From Euzebya pacifica (GTDB lineage Bacteria; Actinomycetota; Nitriliruptoria; Euzebyales; Euzebyaceae): DNA of 64,000 bases. The DNA lies in assembly GCF_003344865.1 (NCBI RefSeq), contig NZ_CP031165.1, positions 4,779,910 through 4,843,909 on the forward strand. The letters run 5' to 3'. Below the pieces are notes generated by a model. That model had not been told where the DNA came from. It ran no database searches and saw only the letters and a program-made list of their open reading frames with translations. The position numbers and the translations under genes were made by a program. This document shows, piece by piece, positions 41,692-50,226 of this stretch (positions are counted from its first letter, which is position 1; each line of letters opens with the position of its first letter).

Positions 41692-42461
41692 CTGTCGCGG
41701 AAGGCGGGCTGGCGACGCTCGACGAATGCGGCGACCCCTTCCCGCTGGTCGTCAGTGCTGTGCAGCAGGGCGGTGGCCTCGACGGAGTAGTCGTAGCCCT
41801 CCGCCGAACCACGGTTGAGGATGGACTTGGCCACGCGCAGGGCGGTGGCGGGCTTCTGGGCGGCCTGGCGGGCAAGCCGCATGGCCTCCTCCACGTGCTG
41901 GCCCTCCTCGGTCACGGTGGTGACGAGGCCGGCGAGCCGGGCGTCGTCGGCGCCGAGCTTGGTACCGGTGAAGATCATCAGCTTGAGCCAGTGGAGGTTG
42001 GTGTTGGCGTGCCCACGGACCACGCCGAGGCCGGGCATCAACCCGACGGCGGCCTCGGGGGTGCCGAAGCGGGCGGTGGTGTCGCAGACGACGAGGTCGG
42101 TGACCATCGTCAGCTCGCAGCCGCCGCCGAGGGCGTAGCCGTGGACCGCCGCGATCGTGGGCTTGGGGAAGACCTCCCACGCCCGGTAGGCGGCCATGGC
42201 CAGCTGCTGGTAGCGACGGCGGGCAGGGATGTCGCCCAGCTCGCCGAACCCGTCGATGTCACCGCCGGCACAGAAGTTGTCCCCCGCGCCGCGAACGACC
42301 AGCGCCCGGACGGCATCGTCGGCCTCGGCGTCGTCGAGCAGCCGGACCACGTCGGTCCAGAACTCGTGGGTCAGCGCGTTCAGCTTCTCGGGACGGTCGA
42401 GCGTGACGACGCAGACGCCGTCCTCCACCCCCACGCTGAGCATGCCGTAGCTGTTGTCCAA
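41688..42461 (-). CDS. Enoyl-CoA hydratase/isomerase family protein
   Basis: A 257-residue crotonase with NFCAGGDIDGFG and HGYALGGGCELTMVTDLVV as oxyanion hole elements. GTPEAAVGLMPGLGVVRGHAN has Glu in the usual position but is unusual after it (GLGVVRGHANTNLHWLKLM instead of GGTQRLPRLVG), so a specialised substrate is likely. TTG 42461 is chosen because AGGAGG lies six bases upstream; a later ATG (MLSVGVEDG) lacks one. It heads the operon with the carboxyltransferase and TetR genes. Confidence 0.88.
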   Translation of the reverse strand: MDNSYGMLSVGVEDGVCVVTLDRPEKLNALTHEFWTDVVRLLDDAEADDAVRALVVRGAGDNFCAGGDIDGFGELGDIPARRRYQQLAMAAYRAWEVFPKPTIAAVHGYALGGGCELTMVTDLVVCDTTARFGTPEAAVGLMPGLGVVRGHANTNLHWLKLMIFTGTKLGADDARLAGLVTTVTEEGQHVEEAMRLARQAAQKPATALRVAKSILNRGSAEGYDYSVEATALLHSTDDQREGVAAFVERRQPAFRDR

Positions 42462-42598
42462 CTCGTGCCTCCTGCGGCCCCGTATTCGGCTCTGGTTCCG
42501 GGCCGGAACAATTGATTACTTAACAGTAGGTCAATACGGTTGGGAGGTCAACGCGTGCCCCCTTCGCAGGGGCCGTCGCCACCCTCGAGGAGCCCCTG

Positions 42599-43405
42599 AT
42601 GGAACCGTTCGTCGCGCTGATGCGCCGGTACTGCATCGACTACACCAGCGTCCACGACCAGTCGGTCACCGCCGACCTGATGCGCGAGGACTACCGGGTC
42701 GTGATCTCGGGCCGGACGCTGGACATGCCGACCTACACCGAGGCGGTCTCCGCGGCGTTCGCCCGCTACCCCACCCTCGTGCTGACGGTGCACGACATGA
42801 TCCTGTCGGGCCACCGGCTGGCGATGCGGTTCAGCGAGCACGGTGCGCCTGTCGGCGAGCCGGGGGCGCTGGCGGTGTGGCCGGGTATCTCCACCTACGA
42901 GTGGGACGGCGAGCGGCTGCAGATCTGCCGGGTGGAGCAGGACTTCCAGGGGCGCGACGAGCAGTCGACGGGGTCGTTCACCGCTCCGCTCGAGGCGGGG
43001 CATCCCGACCCGTGGGCCACGACGGTGGACACCCCCGCTGACCCGGCGACCGAGCAGGCGGTGCGGGCGTGGCTCGACGGGCTGGCCGCCGACGCCGTGT
43101 CTGCCCTGTCCACGGACGGCGTTCGGCTGATGGAGACCGGCAACGGGGCGGCGGTGCTGGAGGGCCTGTCGGTGGAGGTCGACGACCTGTTCACCGCCGG
43201 CGACCGGGCTGCGGCCGCGGTGACCCTGCGAGGCACCTACGCCGGCGGCCTGCCGGGTGTCCCGGCCGAGGCCGTAGGGCTGGAGGGCCGCATGCAGGCC
43301 ACCCTGATGGCCCGCGTGGCCGACGGGGCCGTGACCGAGCTGGAGATGGTCCGCGACCGCTGGGGTCTGGTCCGCCGACTCCGCAAGGCCCTCGCAGCGG
43401 GGTAG
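42599..43405 (+). CDS. Protein with two NTF2/SnoaL-like halves
   Basis: A 268-residue protein. Residues 1-110 have the SnoaL-like pattern (FVALMRRYCIDYTSVHDQSV, LMREDYRVVISG, then MILSGHRLAMRFSEHG). After a linker, residues about 150-268 repeat it more weakly (RAWLDGLAADAVSALSTDGV, FTAGDRAAAAVTLRGTYAGG, then ARVADGAVTELEMVRDRWGL). Two fused NTF2 folds usually form one pseudo-dimer binding a hydrophobic ligand. The ATG at 42599 has GAGGAG ten bases upstream. It is divergent from the hydratase operon and convergent with the FadJ-like gene, ending one base from it. Function unknown; hydratase or isomerase activity would fit. Confidence 0.72.
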   Translation: MEPFVALMRRYCIDYTSVHDQSVTADLMREDYRVVISGRTLDMPTYTEAVSAAFARYPTLVLTVHDMILSGHRLAMRFSEHGAPVGEPGALAVWPGISTYEWDGERLQICRVEQDFQGRDEQSTGSFTAPLEAGHPDPWATTVDTPADPATEQAVRAWLDGLAADAVSALSTDGVRLMETGNGAAVLEGLSVEVDDLFTAGDRAAAAVTLRGTYAGGLPGVPAEAVGLEGRMQATLMARVADGAVTELEMVRDRWGLVRRLRKALAAG

Positions 43406-43406
43406 G

Positions 43407-45506
43407 TCAGCCGCGGTCGGCGAACGGGGCAGGGCGGCGGGGGAGGTCGGCCAGGCGGCCGCCCTCGGTGGCCAGGCGGCGCAGCTCGGGGCCGGGTTCG
43501 AAGGCCTCGCCAAGCGCGTCGCAGCGGGCGACGATCTCGGCGGCACCGACCTCGTCGGCCCAGTGGAAGGGGCCGCCGAGCAGGCGGGGGAACCCGATGC
43601 CCAGGACCGCGGCCACGTCACCGTCGTCGGGATGGCAGATGGTGCCGTCGGCGTCGCAGCGCCAGCACTCCGTCGCGAAGGCCAGCAGCAGCCGCTCACC
43701 GACCACCGTCGGGTCGACCTCGACAGGGGATACGCCGAGGATGCCCAGCACCTCGGGGTTGGCGCCGACGCGCTGCCCGTCCTCGTAGGTGTAGAAGCCT
43801 CGGCCCTGCCGGCGCCCTTCGACGCCCCCGGCCATCAGGGTCTCCAGCGCCTTGCGCACACCGGCGACGTCGAGCCGGTCGGCCATGACGGGCTCGGCGA
43901 CCTGGGTGATGGATGCCTGCACCACGAGGTTGAGGGTGGCCTCGTCGGTGGCCAGCAGCGGCCCGACGGGGAACCCGACCGCCCGCGCGGCCGAGTCGAT
44001 CGTCGTCACGTCGACGCCGTCGCGCAGCAGTCGGATGCCCTCGGCCAGCCAGCGGGCGTACACGCGGGAGGTCATGAAGCCCGGCGCGTCGCCGACGACG
44101 ACCGGCACCTTGCCCAGCCGACGGCCGAGCGCCGCCGCCCGCTGCGTGGTCTCCACGGCCGTCCCGGCGTGTGGGATCAGCTCGACCAGCGGCATCCGCT
44201 CGACCGGTGAGAAGAAGTGCATCCCGAGGAAACGCTCGGGGTGGGTGACCGAGGCGGCCAGCGACGCGATCGGGATGGCGGAGGTGTTGCTGGCGATCAG
44301 CGTGTCGTCGGCCACGGCACCACACAGGTCGCGCAGCACCTCGTCCTTGATCTCGGGCAGCTCGAAGACGGCCTCGACGACGGCGTCGACCTGGTCGAAC
44401 CCCTCCCACGTGGTGGTGTCGGCCCAGCGGTCCACCCGCGGGTCCGTTCCCTTCGCCGGGGCGGTACGGGACAGGACCTTGTCGCGGTAGGCGCGTGCGC
44501 GACCCAGGGAATCCTCGGCCACGTCCCGGACGATCGCGTCCAGGTCTCGGCTGACGGCGGTGGAGGCGATGCCGGCGCCCATCTGCCCGCCGCCGACGAC
44601 GCCGAGCCGCCCCACGGGTGCCCCACCTCCGCGGCTGCGTCGCTTGACGTCGTCCTGCGCGCTGAACAGGTGCAGGGCTGCCCGTGACTCCGCCGAGCGG
44701 AGGAGGGAGAGGAACCCCGCGCGTTCGGCCGCCAGACCGGCGTCGAACCCGTCGACCACGCCGGCGGCGACGACGTCGAGGATCGTGGCGGCCGCGGTGG
44801 ACAGGCCACGTCGCGACCCCACGAGCGCCTCCCGGGTGGACTCCACGAGCGCCGCGTCCCCCTCCTCCACGGAGGGTTCGTCGACCAGGTCGGTGCCGAC
44901 CAACGAGGCAGCAAGCTCGACCGCGGCGTCGACCAGCCCGTCTGCGGGCACGACCCGAGCGATCAGGCCCGCAGCGTCCTCCACGGCGACCGGCTTGCCG
45001 GAGGTCAGCATGTCCAGCGCACGGTCCAGCGGCACGAAGCGGCGCAGCATCTGCGTGCCGCCACCACCTGGCAGCAGGGACAGGCCGACCTCGGGCAGAC
45101 CCACCTGGGCGCCCGGGACCGCCACGATGGCGTGGCCGGCGAGCGCCAGCTCGAACGCGCCGCCGAAGGCCGAGCCGTTGATGGCGGTGACCATCGGGGT
45201 GGTGCCGCGCGCGATGCGGGCCATCAGCTCGTGGACCCCGGCGAGGAAGTCCTCGGCGTTGTCGCTGGCCGCGAGCTCGGGCAGCCAACCGATGTCGGCG
45301 CCGGCACCGAACGATCCGTCCTTGCCCGAGGCCAGCACGAACGCATCGACGGCCTCGTCGGCCAGGACGGCGTCGATCTGACGGCGGAGGTCACCGAGCA
45401 GCGCCTCGTCCACGACGTTCATCGACTTGTCGGGCCGATCCATGACCAGCACCGCGATGCGACGCTGCCCCTCGACGCGGTCGGTGCGGCTGACGATCTC
45501 GGACAT
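43407..45506 (-). CDS. Bifunctional enoyl-CoA hydratase / 3-hydroxyacyl-CoA dehydrogenase (FadJ/FadB-like)
   Basis: A 699-residue fusion. Residues about 1-200 are a crotonase (SFGAGADIGWLPE, NGSAFGGAFELALAGHAIV, then GLPEVGLSLLPGGGGTQMLR with Glu). From residue about 300 comes the NAD-binding domain (GRLGVVGGGQMGAGIAS), the catalytic region GMHFFSPVERMPLVELIPH, and two helical C-terminal domains (PGFMTSRVYARWLAEGIRLL; FYTYEDGQRVG). It performs two consecutive beta-oxidation steps. The ATG at 45506 has AAGGGGAG upstream. It lies 45 bases after an acyl-CoA dehydrogenase, likely one operon. Confidence 0.92.
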   Translation of the reverse strand: MSEIVSRTDRVEGQRRIAVLVMDRPDKSMNVVDEALLGDLRRQIDAVLADEAVDAFVLASGKDGSFGAGADIGWLPELAASDNAEDFLAGVHELMARIARGTTPMVTAINGSAFGGAFELALAGHAIVAVPGAQVGLPEVGLSLLPGGGGTQMLRRFVPLDRALDMLTSGKPVAVEDAAGLIARVVPADGLVDAAVELAASLVGTDLVDEPSVEEGDAALVESTREALVGSRRGLSTAAATILDVVAAGVVDGFDAGLAAERAGFLSLLRSAESRAALHLFSAQDDVKRRSRGGGAPVGRLGVVGGGQMGAGIASTAVSRDLDAIVRDVAEDSLGRARAYRDKVLSRTAPAKGTDPRVDRWADTTTWEGFDQVDAVVEAVFELPEIKDEVLRDLCGAVADDTLIASNTSAIPIASLAASVTHPERFLGMHFFSPVERMPLVELIPHAGTAVETTQRAAALGRRLGKVPVVVGDAPGFMTSRVYARWLAEGIRLLRDGVDVTTIDSAARAVGFPVGPLLATDEATLNLVVQASITQVAEPVMADRLDVAGVRKALETLMAGGVEGRRQGRGFYTYEDGQRVGANPEVLGILGVSPVEVDPTVVGERLLLAFATECWRCDADGTICHPDDGDVAAVLGIGFPRLLGGPFHWADEVGAAEIVARCDALGEAFEPGPELRRLATEGGRLADLPRRPAPFADRG

Positions 45507-45551
45507 GGCGTGGCTCCCCTTGATGGTGGGTGGCAGTGACGGGGGTGGGCG

Positions 45552-46700
45552 CTACAGGCCCATGGAGCGGCCGATGATCTCCTTCATGATCTCGGTCGTG
45601 CCCCCGTAGATGGTCTGGATGCGGCTGTCGACCCACGCTCGCGCGACGGGGTACTCGGCCATGTAGCCGTAGCCGCCGTGCACCTGGACGCACCGGTCGA
45701 CGATCTGCTGGCACAGCTCCGTGGTCCACCACTTGGCCTTGGCCGCGTCGACGTCGGACAGGCGGCCCTCGACGTGGTCCATCAGCAGTCGGTCGACGTA
45801 GGTGCGGGCGACGTCGACCTGCGTCTGCAGCTCGGCGAGGGTGAAGCGGATGTGCTGGAAGCTGCCGATGGGGCTGCCGAACGCCTGGCGCTGCTTGGCG
45901 TACGCGACGCTGGCCTCAACGGACCGTTCGGCCTGGGCGACGGCCTGCACGGCGATGGACAGCCGCTCCTGGGCGAGGTTGCCCATCATGGCGTAGAAGC
46001 CCTTGCCCTCCTCCCCCAGCAGGTTCTCGACGGGCACGCGGACACCGTCGAAGAACAGCTCGGAGGTGTCCGCGGCGTGCTGGCCGACCTTCGCCAGCTT
46101 GCGACCACGGGAGAAGCCGTCCCGGTCGGCCTCGATGACCAGCAGGCTGATGCCCTTGTGGCGTTCCGTCGGGTCGGTCTTGACCGCGGTGATGACCAGG
46201 TCGGCGTTCTGGCCGTTGGTGATGAAGGTCTTGCCGCCGTCGACGACGTAGTGGTCGCCGTCGCGCCGAGCGGTCGTGGCGATGCCGGCGACGTCGGAGC
46301 CGGCACCCGGTTCGGACATGGCGAGGGCGAGGATCGTCTCACCGGAGACGGCACCGGGCAGCCAGCGGGCCTGCTGCTCCTCGTTGGCCTGGTGCAGCAG
46401 GTACGGCAGGGCGATGTCGGCCTGCAGCGACAGGCCGAGCCCAGCGGACAGGACGTCGGCCTCGGCGAGCACCTCGGAGACGATGGCGTTGTAGCGGAAG
46501 TCGTCCATGCCGCCGCCGCCGTGGGCCTCGGGGGCGGCTATGCCGAGCAGGCCAGCCGCGCCGGCGGCGGTGAACAGCGAGCGGTCGACCCGGCCCTGCG
46601 CCTCCCACGCCTCGCGGTTGGGGACGACCTCCTTGTCGACGAACCGGCGGACGGCGTCACGGAAGTGGTCGTGTTCTTCCTCGAAGATCGTGCGGTCCAT
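45552..46700 (-). CDS. Acyl-CoA dehydrogenase
   Basis: A 382-residue enzyme close to long/medium-chain acyl-CoA dehydrogenases: ALAMSEPGAGSDVAGIATTA, VVDGGKTFITNGQNADLVI, ERLSIAVQAVAQAERSVEAS, KQRQAFGSPIGSFQHIRFTL and the C-terminal IYGGTTEIMKEIIGRSMGL with the catalytic Glu. The ATG at 46700 has AGGAG five bases upstream. It is first in the operon with the FadJ-like gene and divergent from the KstD-like flavoprotein. Two palindromes lie in the shared promoter region. Confidence 0.93.
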   Translation of the reverse strand: MDRTIFEEEHDHFRDAVRRFVDKEVVPNREAWEAQGRVDRSLFTAAGAAGLLGIAAPEAHGGGGMDDFRYNAIVSEVLAEADVLSAGLGLSLQADIALPYLLHQANEEQQARWLPGAVSGETILALAMSEPGAGSDVAGIATTARRDGDHYVVDGGKTFITNGQNADLVITAVKTDPTERHKGISLLVIEADRDGFSRGRKLAKVGQHAADTSELFFDGVRVPVENLLGEEGKGFYAMMGNLAQERLSIAVQAVAQAERSVEASVAYAKQRQAFGSPIGSFQHIRFTLAELQTQVDVARTYVDRLLMDHVEGRLSDVDAAKAKWWTTELCQQIVDRCVQVHGGYGYMAEYPVARAWVDSRIQTIYGGTTEIMKEIIGRSMGL

Positions 46701-46761
46701 GCGGCTCCTCACGGCTGCCCCCGGCTCGAGGGGCAGCCGATGCTCGGTCGACGTGATCGGA

Positions 46762-46778
46762 TTTACTGACCAGTCAGT
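46762..46778. promoter_or_regulatory. Operator-like site TTTACTGACCAGTCAGT
   Basis: Matches the palindrome at 58942-58961 (consensus TTACYRACCRGTCAGT). It lies between the divergent acyl-CoA dehydrogenase and KstD-like genes. The form resembles TetR-type operators. Confidence 0.5.
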
Positions 46779-46816
46779 CGATCGTAGTCCCGACGCGGTA
46801 TAGCGTGCAACCAGCC

Positions 46817-46830
46817 ATCGAACGTTTGGT
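46817..46830. promoter_or_regulatory. Operator-like palindrome ATCGAACGTTTGGT
   Basis: Second copy of the ACCRAAYRTTYGGT family (others at 6751 and 59021). Its location 29 bases before GTG 46859 supports that start over GTG 46805, which would put the site inside the coding region. Confidence 0.45.
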
Positions 46831-46858
46831 TGATTCGGTGGATCGCAGAGGACCCCCG

Positions 46859-48457
46859 GTGCACGGTGCGCCGGTGATCGGAGAAGCTGTGGCCGGACGA
46901 GCTGTTGTTGTCGTGGGATCCGGTGTGGCCGGGCTGTCAGCCGCGCTGGCTGCAGCCGAGGCCGGCGCCGCCGTGACGTTGCTGGAGTCGACGTCGACGG
47001 TGGGCGGGACGACCGCGCTGTCGGGCGGGGTGGCGTGGTTGCCGGCCAACGACCTGGCCGCGGCTGCGGGCTTCCCCGACACACCGGAGGATGCGAGGAC
47101 CTACCTGCGCGGGCTCGCGCTCGGTGACGTCGACGAGGAGCTGGTCGACACGTTCGTCGCCGGGGCCGGGGACACCGCGTCGTGGGTCCAGCGGGTCACC
47201 GAGCACGGGTGGGTGGCGCTGGGTTATCCGGACTACCACTGCGGGCTGCCCGGCGGCCGCGAGGGCGGCCGGTCGCTCGAGCCGCTGCCGTTCACCCCCA
47301 CCGCCGACGTCGCCGCACGGGTGCGGCCGGCCCTGTCGTGGCGGCTGCCGATGACCCAGCACGAGATCATCGCCAACACCCTGAACCGGGACGTGTTGAC
47401 CCGCCGGCGGGACGAGGGGGTCCTGACGATGGGCGCGGCGGTCGTGGGCAGCCTGCTGGCGGCGGTGCTGCGCCTCGGGGTGGACGTGCGGGTCGAGACA
47501 CCGGTGGCGTCGCTTCGTCGGGACGGAGAGCGGGTTGTCGGGGTGACGCTGGATTCCGGCGAGGCGGTCGACGGGGCCGTGGTGCTGTGCACCGGCGGGT
47601 TCGAACGGGACCCGTCGTTGGCCAGGGCGTTCCTGCGCCACCCCTCCCCTGCCCCGACCGGCGCACCGGGAGCAACGGGAGGCGGCCTGCGCATGGCCAT
47701 GGGGGCCGGGGCGGCGCTGGGCAACATGTCCGAGGCGTGGTGGTGCCCGGCGATGGCCATCCCGGGCGAGGAGATCGAGGGGAAGCCCCTGCACCGCCTG
47801 CTGCTGGCCGAGCGGGCCCGACCGGGGTCGATCATGGTGGACGGGCGCGGGCAGCGGTTCGCCAACGAGGCGCAGAACTACAACGACGTCGGTCGGTCGC
47901 TGCACGACTTCGACCCAGGGGCGTTCGCATTCCCGCGCGACCCGTCGTGGCTGATCGTCGACAACGGCTACCGGGCGGCGTATCCGCTCGGTCCGTTGCT
48001 GCCGGGGGAGCCCGACCCGGACTGGCTGGTCCGCGCCGATTCGGTGGAGGAGCTGGCGTCCGCCATCGACGTCGAGGCCGATCGGTTGGTGGCGACGGTG
48101 TCGGCGTTCAACGCTGGCGCAATCGTGGGAGAGGACCCGGCGTTCGGTCGGGGCCGGTCGGCCTACGACCGGTTCGTCGGTGATCGCCGCCTCGACCAGC
48201 CGAACCTCCGACCGCTGACCCAGAGCCCGTTCTTCGCGGTGCGCGTGCTGCCGGGGACGCTCGGCACCAAGGGGGGACCGCGCACCGACGTCGACGGGCG
48301 GGTCCGCCATGTCGAGGGCGGCGTTGTCGAGGGCCTGTTCGCCGCCGGCAACGCCGCCGCGAGTCCGCTGGGCATGGCCTACCCGGGCGCCGGCGGGACC
48401 ATCGGCCCGGCGCTTGTCTTCGGCCGCCGTGCGGGGGCGTGCGCCGCGTCGGGCTGA
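46859..48457 (+). CDS. FAD-dependent dehydrogenase, 3-oxosteroid 1-dehydrogenase (KstD)-like
   Basis: A 532-residue flavoprotein of the succinate dehydrogenase/fumarate reductase superfamily. VVVVGSGVAGLSAALAAAEA binds FAD near the start, followed by GGTTALSGGVAWLPAND, a KstD-like segment. The C-terminal GLFAAGNAAASPLGMAYPGA then GGTIGPALVFGRRAG matches the FAD-closing motif of 3-ketosteroid dehydrogenases. It probably introduces a ring double bond next to a ketone; substrate may be a steroid or other cyclic ketone. GTG 46859 has GAGGA six bases upstream. Divergent from the acyl-CoA dehydrogenase/FadJ-like operon, with palindromes between. Confidence 0.85.
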   Translation: MHGAPVIGEAVAGRAVVVVGSGVAGLSAALAAAEAGAAVTLLESTSTVGGTTALSGGVAWLPANDLAAAAGFPDTPEDARTYLRGLALGDVDEELVDTFVAGAGDTASWVQRVTEHGWVALGYPDYHCGLPGGREGGRSLEPLPFTPTADVAARVRPALSWRLPMTQHEIIANTLNRDVLTRRRDEGVLTMGAAVVGSLLAAVLRLGVDVRVETPVASLRRDGERVVGVTLDSGEAVDGAVVLCTGGFERDPSLARAFLRHPSPAPTGAPGATGGGLRMAMGAGAALGNMSEAWWCPAMAIPGEEIEGKPLHRLLLAERARPGSIMVDGRGQRFANEAQNYNDVGRSLHDFDPGAFAFPRDPSWLIVDNGYRAAYPLGPLLPGEPDPDWLVRADSVEELASAIDVEADRLVATVSAFNAGAIVGEDPAFGRGRSAYDRFVGDRRLDQPNLRPLTQSPFFAVRVLPGTLGTKGGPRTDVDGRVRHVEGGVVEGLFAAGNAAASPLGMAYPGAGGTIGPALVFGRRAGACAASG

Positions 48458-48478
48458 CGCCCCAGTTCGGAGGTCGGG

Positions 48479-48733
48479 CTAGGCGTGCCTGGAGCCCGAA
48501 CGCGACTCGACGACGCCGAGGAGGAACACGGCGGCCACGACGGACGCGATGAATCCGATGATGTTCAGCTCGAACAGCGAGCCGGTGCCGAGGAGGTTGG
48601 CGAGCAACCCACCGATGACCGAGCCGACGACGCCGAGCAGGAGGGTTGCGCCGAGGCCGAGGCCCTGGCGTCCACGGGTGAAGAGCCGGGCCAGGGCTCC
48701 GATGACGAGGCCTGCAATCAAGAATCCGATCAT
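48479..48733 (-). CDS. GlsB/YeaQ/YmgE-family small membrane protein
   Basis: An 84-residue protein with three membrane segments and the family pattern: MIGFLIAGLVIGALARLF, GLGATLLLGVVGSVIGGLLA, then IIGFIASVVAAVFLLGVVE. The family is annotated as transglycosylase-associated; its role, probably in stress, is not settled. It is convergent with the KstD-like gene, 21 bases away, and appears unrelated to the catabolic genes. Confidence 0.88.
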   Translation of the reverse strand: MIGFLIAGLVIGALARLFTRGRQGLGLGATLLLGVVGSVIGGLLANLLGTGSLFELNIIGFIASVVAAVFLLGVVESRSGSRHA

Positions 48734-48789
48734 GTTGCAGTACTACCCGCCGCCAAACCCTCGACGTGACCGGACACGCCGCGCTCGAG

Positions 48790-49215
48790 CTAGCCGATGG
48801 TGGAGTCCAGGGTCAGCACCCGTTCGGCGATCAGCCAGCCATCGCCCGAGCGGACCATCACGTCGGTGTAGCGGCCGGTGGAGGGAAGGTGCAGCGTTCC
48901 GTCCTCGGTCGAACCGACCAGCAGGTAGCAGGCGGCCTGGATGCGGTCGGGGTCGCCCGGCACCTCGTCGAGGATCACATTGGAGATCAGGTGACGACGC
49001 TGGGCGTTGGCGGTAGCGGCTCGCCGCTCGCCCATGGCCTTCCTGATCGCCGGCCGACCCTCCAGCGCGGTCGGCATCGAGCCGACCGATCCGTTGATGG
49101 TGAAGGTGGCGTCCTCGGTGAAGCAGTCGGCCATCGCGTCCAACTCACCCTGGTCGTAGCAGTGGCCGTAGCGGTGCAGCAGGTCGATGGCCAGCAGCCG
49201 GTCCTCGACGTTCAT
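48790..49215 (-). CDS. SnoaL/NTF2-like protein
   Basis: A 141-residue NTF2-fold protein (LLAIDLLHRYGHCYDQGELD then AMADCFTEDATFTINGSVG, later RRHLISNVILDEV and RYTDVMVRSGDGWLIAERVL). The layout is that of SnoaL-like isomerases/dehydratases and of ring-hydroxylase small subunits. The ATG at 49215 has GAGGAG eight bases upstream. It follows two ketopantoate-reductase-like genes on the same strand (27-base gap), so it is the last gene of that unit. Confidence 0.82.
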   Translation of the reverse strand: MNVEDRLLAIDLLHRYGHCYDQGELDAMADCFTEDATFTINGSVGSMPTALEGRPAIRKAMGERRAATANAQRRHLISNVILDEVPGDPDRIQAACYLLVGSTEDGTLHLPSTGRYTDVMVRSGDGWLIAERVLTLDSTIG

Positions 49216-49242
49216 GGTTGGGGCTCCTCTTGATGGGTGTGG

Positions 49243-50226
49243 TCACAGGGACCGGTCGTACGTGGCTTCCAGCGACTTGACGATTCGACCGACGACGTCG
49301 TTGACCGGAGTGGGCACACCGACACGACGGCCCTCCTCGGCCACGCCGAGGGCCAGGGCGTCGACCTCGGTCCGGCGACCCGCGACGACGTCGGCGGCCA
49401 TCGACGTGATGTGGGGGCCGACGGAGGTGTAGGTGTCGACACAACGGGTTCGCAACGCCGCGACGTCCAGATCGACGCCGGCAGCCGTGGCCACCGCAAC
49501 GACCTCCTCGAACATGTCGGTCCACAGCGCCCACGCCGTCGGTTCGCCGATCACATCGGCAACGGTTCGTCGCAACGCCGCGGTCAGCCCGGCCATCGAC
49601 GCGGCCATGGCGACCTTGCTCCAGATGACGGTGTCCGCCGACGGCAGCGCCTCCGCGGGCAGGCCCGCGGCGGTCAGGTCGGCCGCGACATCACGGACCG
49701 CGGACGGAACGTCGGCGTCCCCCGACACCTCGACGGTCCTCGGTGGCCCCATCTCCGTCAGCGACCGTCCCTCCGCCGTGGCCGGCGCCATCAGTACGAC
49801 ACCGGGCGCAACGGACTCCGCCCCCACGGTCGTGGTGCCCGGGATCACCCGGTCGGCGTCGAACACCTCCGCCAGTCGTCGGTCGTTGCCCAGCCCGTTC
49901 TGCAGCGTGACCGCCACTCCCCCGGGGGCCAGCGCGTCCGCCACGGAACGGGCGGCTTCGACGGTGGCGAAGGTCTTGCACATGAACAGCAGCACGTCGA
50001 CGGGCCGCAGGTCGGCTGATGGGTCGACGGTCGCATCGAGCCGGACCGTCGTGGCGGTCCCGTCGGGTCGGCGCATCACCAGGCCGTCGGCGCGGATGGC
50101 GTCGATGTGGTCGCGTCGGACGTCGACAAGGGTGACGGAATGTCCGGCGAGCGCCAGGTGCCCGCCGATGACGCTGCCCATCGCCCCGGCACCGACGACG
50201 GCCCAGCTGCGATGTGTGTCGCTCAT
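49243..50226 (-). CDS. 2-dehydropantoate 2-reductase-like protein (ApbA/PanE family)
   Basis: A 327-residue NAD(P) oxidoreductase: WAVVGAGAMGSVIGGHLALA at the start with GxGxxG, DVLLFMCKTF, TLQNGLGND (conserved Asn), KVAMAASMAGLTAALRRTV (conserved Lys of the catalytic helix) and the C-terminal domain. The family reduces 2-ketopantoate, but this second copy in a catabolic cluster is likelier to act on another 2-keto or hydroxy acid. Its ATG overlaps the stop of the next ketopantoate-reductase-like gene (ATGA). The pair runs opposite to an aldolase gene cluster. Confidence 0.85.
   Translation of the reverse strand: MSDTHRSWAVVGAGAMGSVIGGHLALAGHSVTLVDVRRDHIDAIRADGLVMRRPDGTATTVRLDATVDPSADLRPVDVLLFMCKTFATVEAARSVADALAPGGVAVTLQNGLGNDRRLAEVFDADRVIPGTTTVGAESVAPGVVLMAPATAEGRSLTEMGPPRTVEVSGDADVPSAVRDVAADLTAAGLPAEALPSADTVIWSKVAMAASMAGLTAALRRTVADVIGEPTAWALWTDMFEEVVAVATAAGVDLDVAALRTRCVDTYTSVGPHITSMAADVVAGRRTEVDALALGVAEEGRRVGVPTPVNDVVGRIVKSLEATYDRSL

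Noticed and set aside
46805-46858. Earlier GTG start for the KstD-like gene
   Set aside because: It has no ribosome site and would place the 46817-46830 palindrome in coding DNA; GTG 46859 has GAGGA. A leaderless transcript remains possible.
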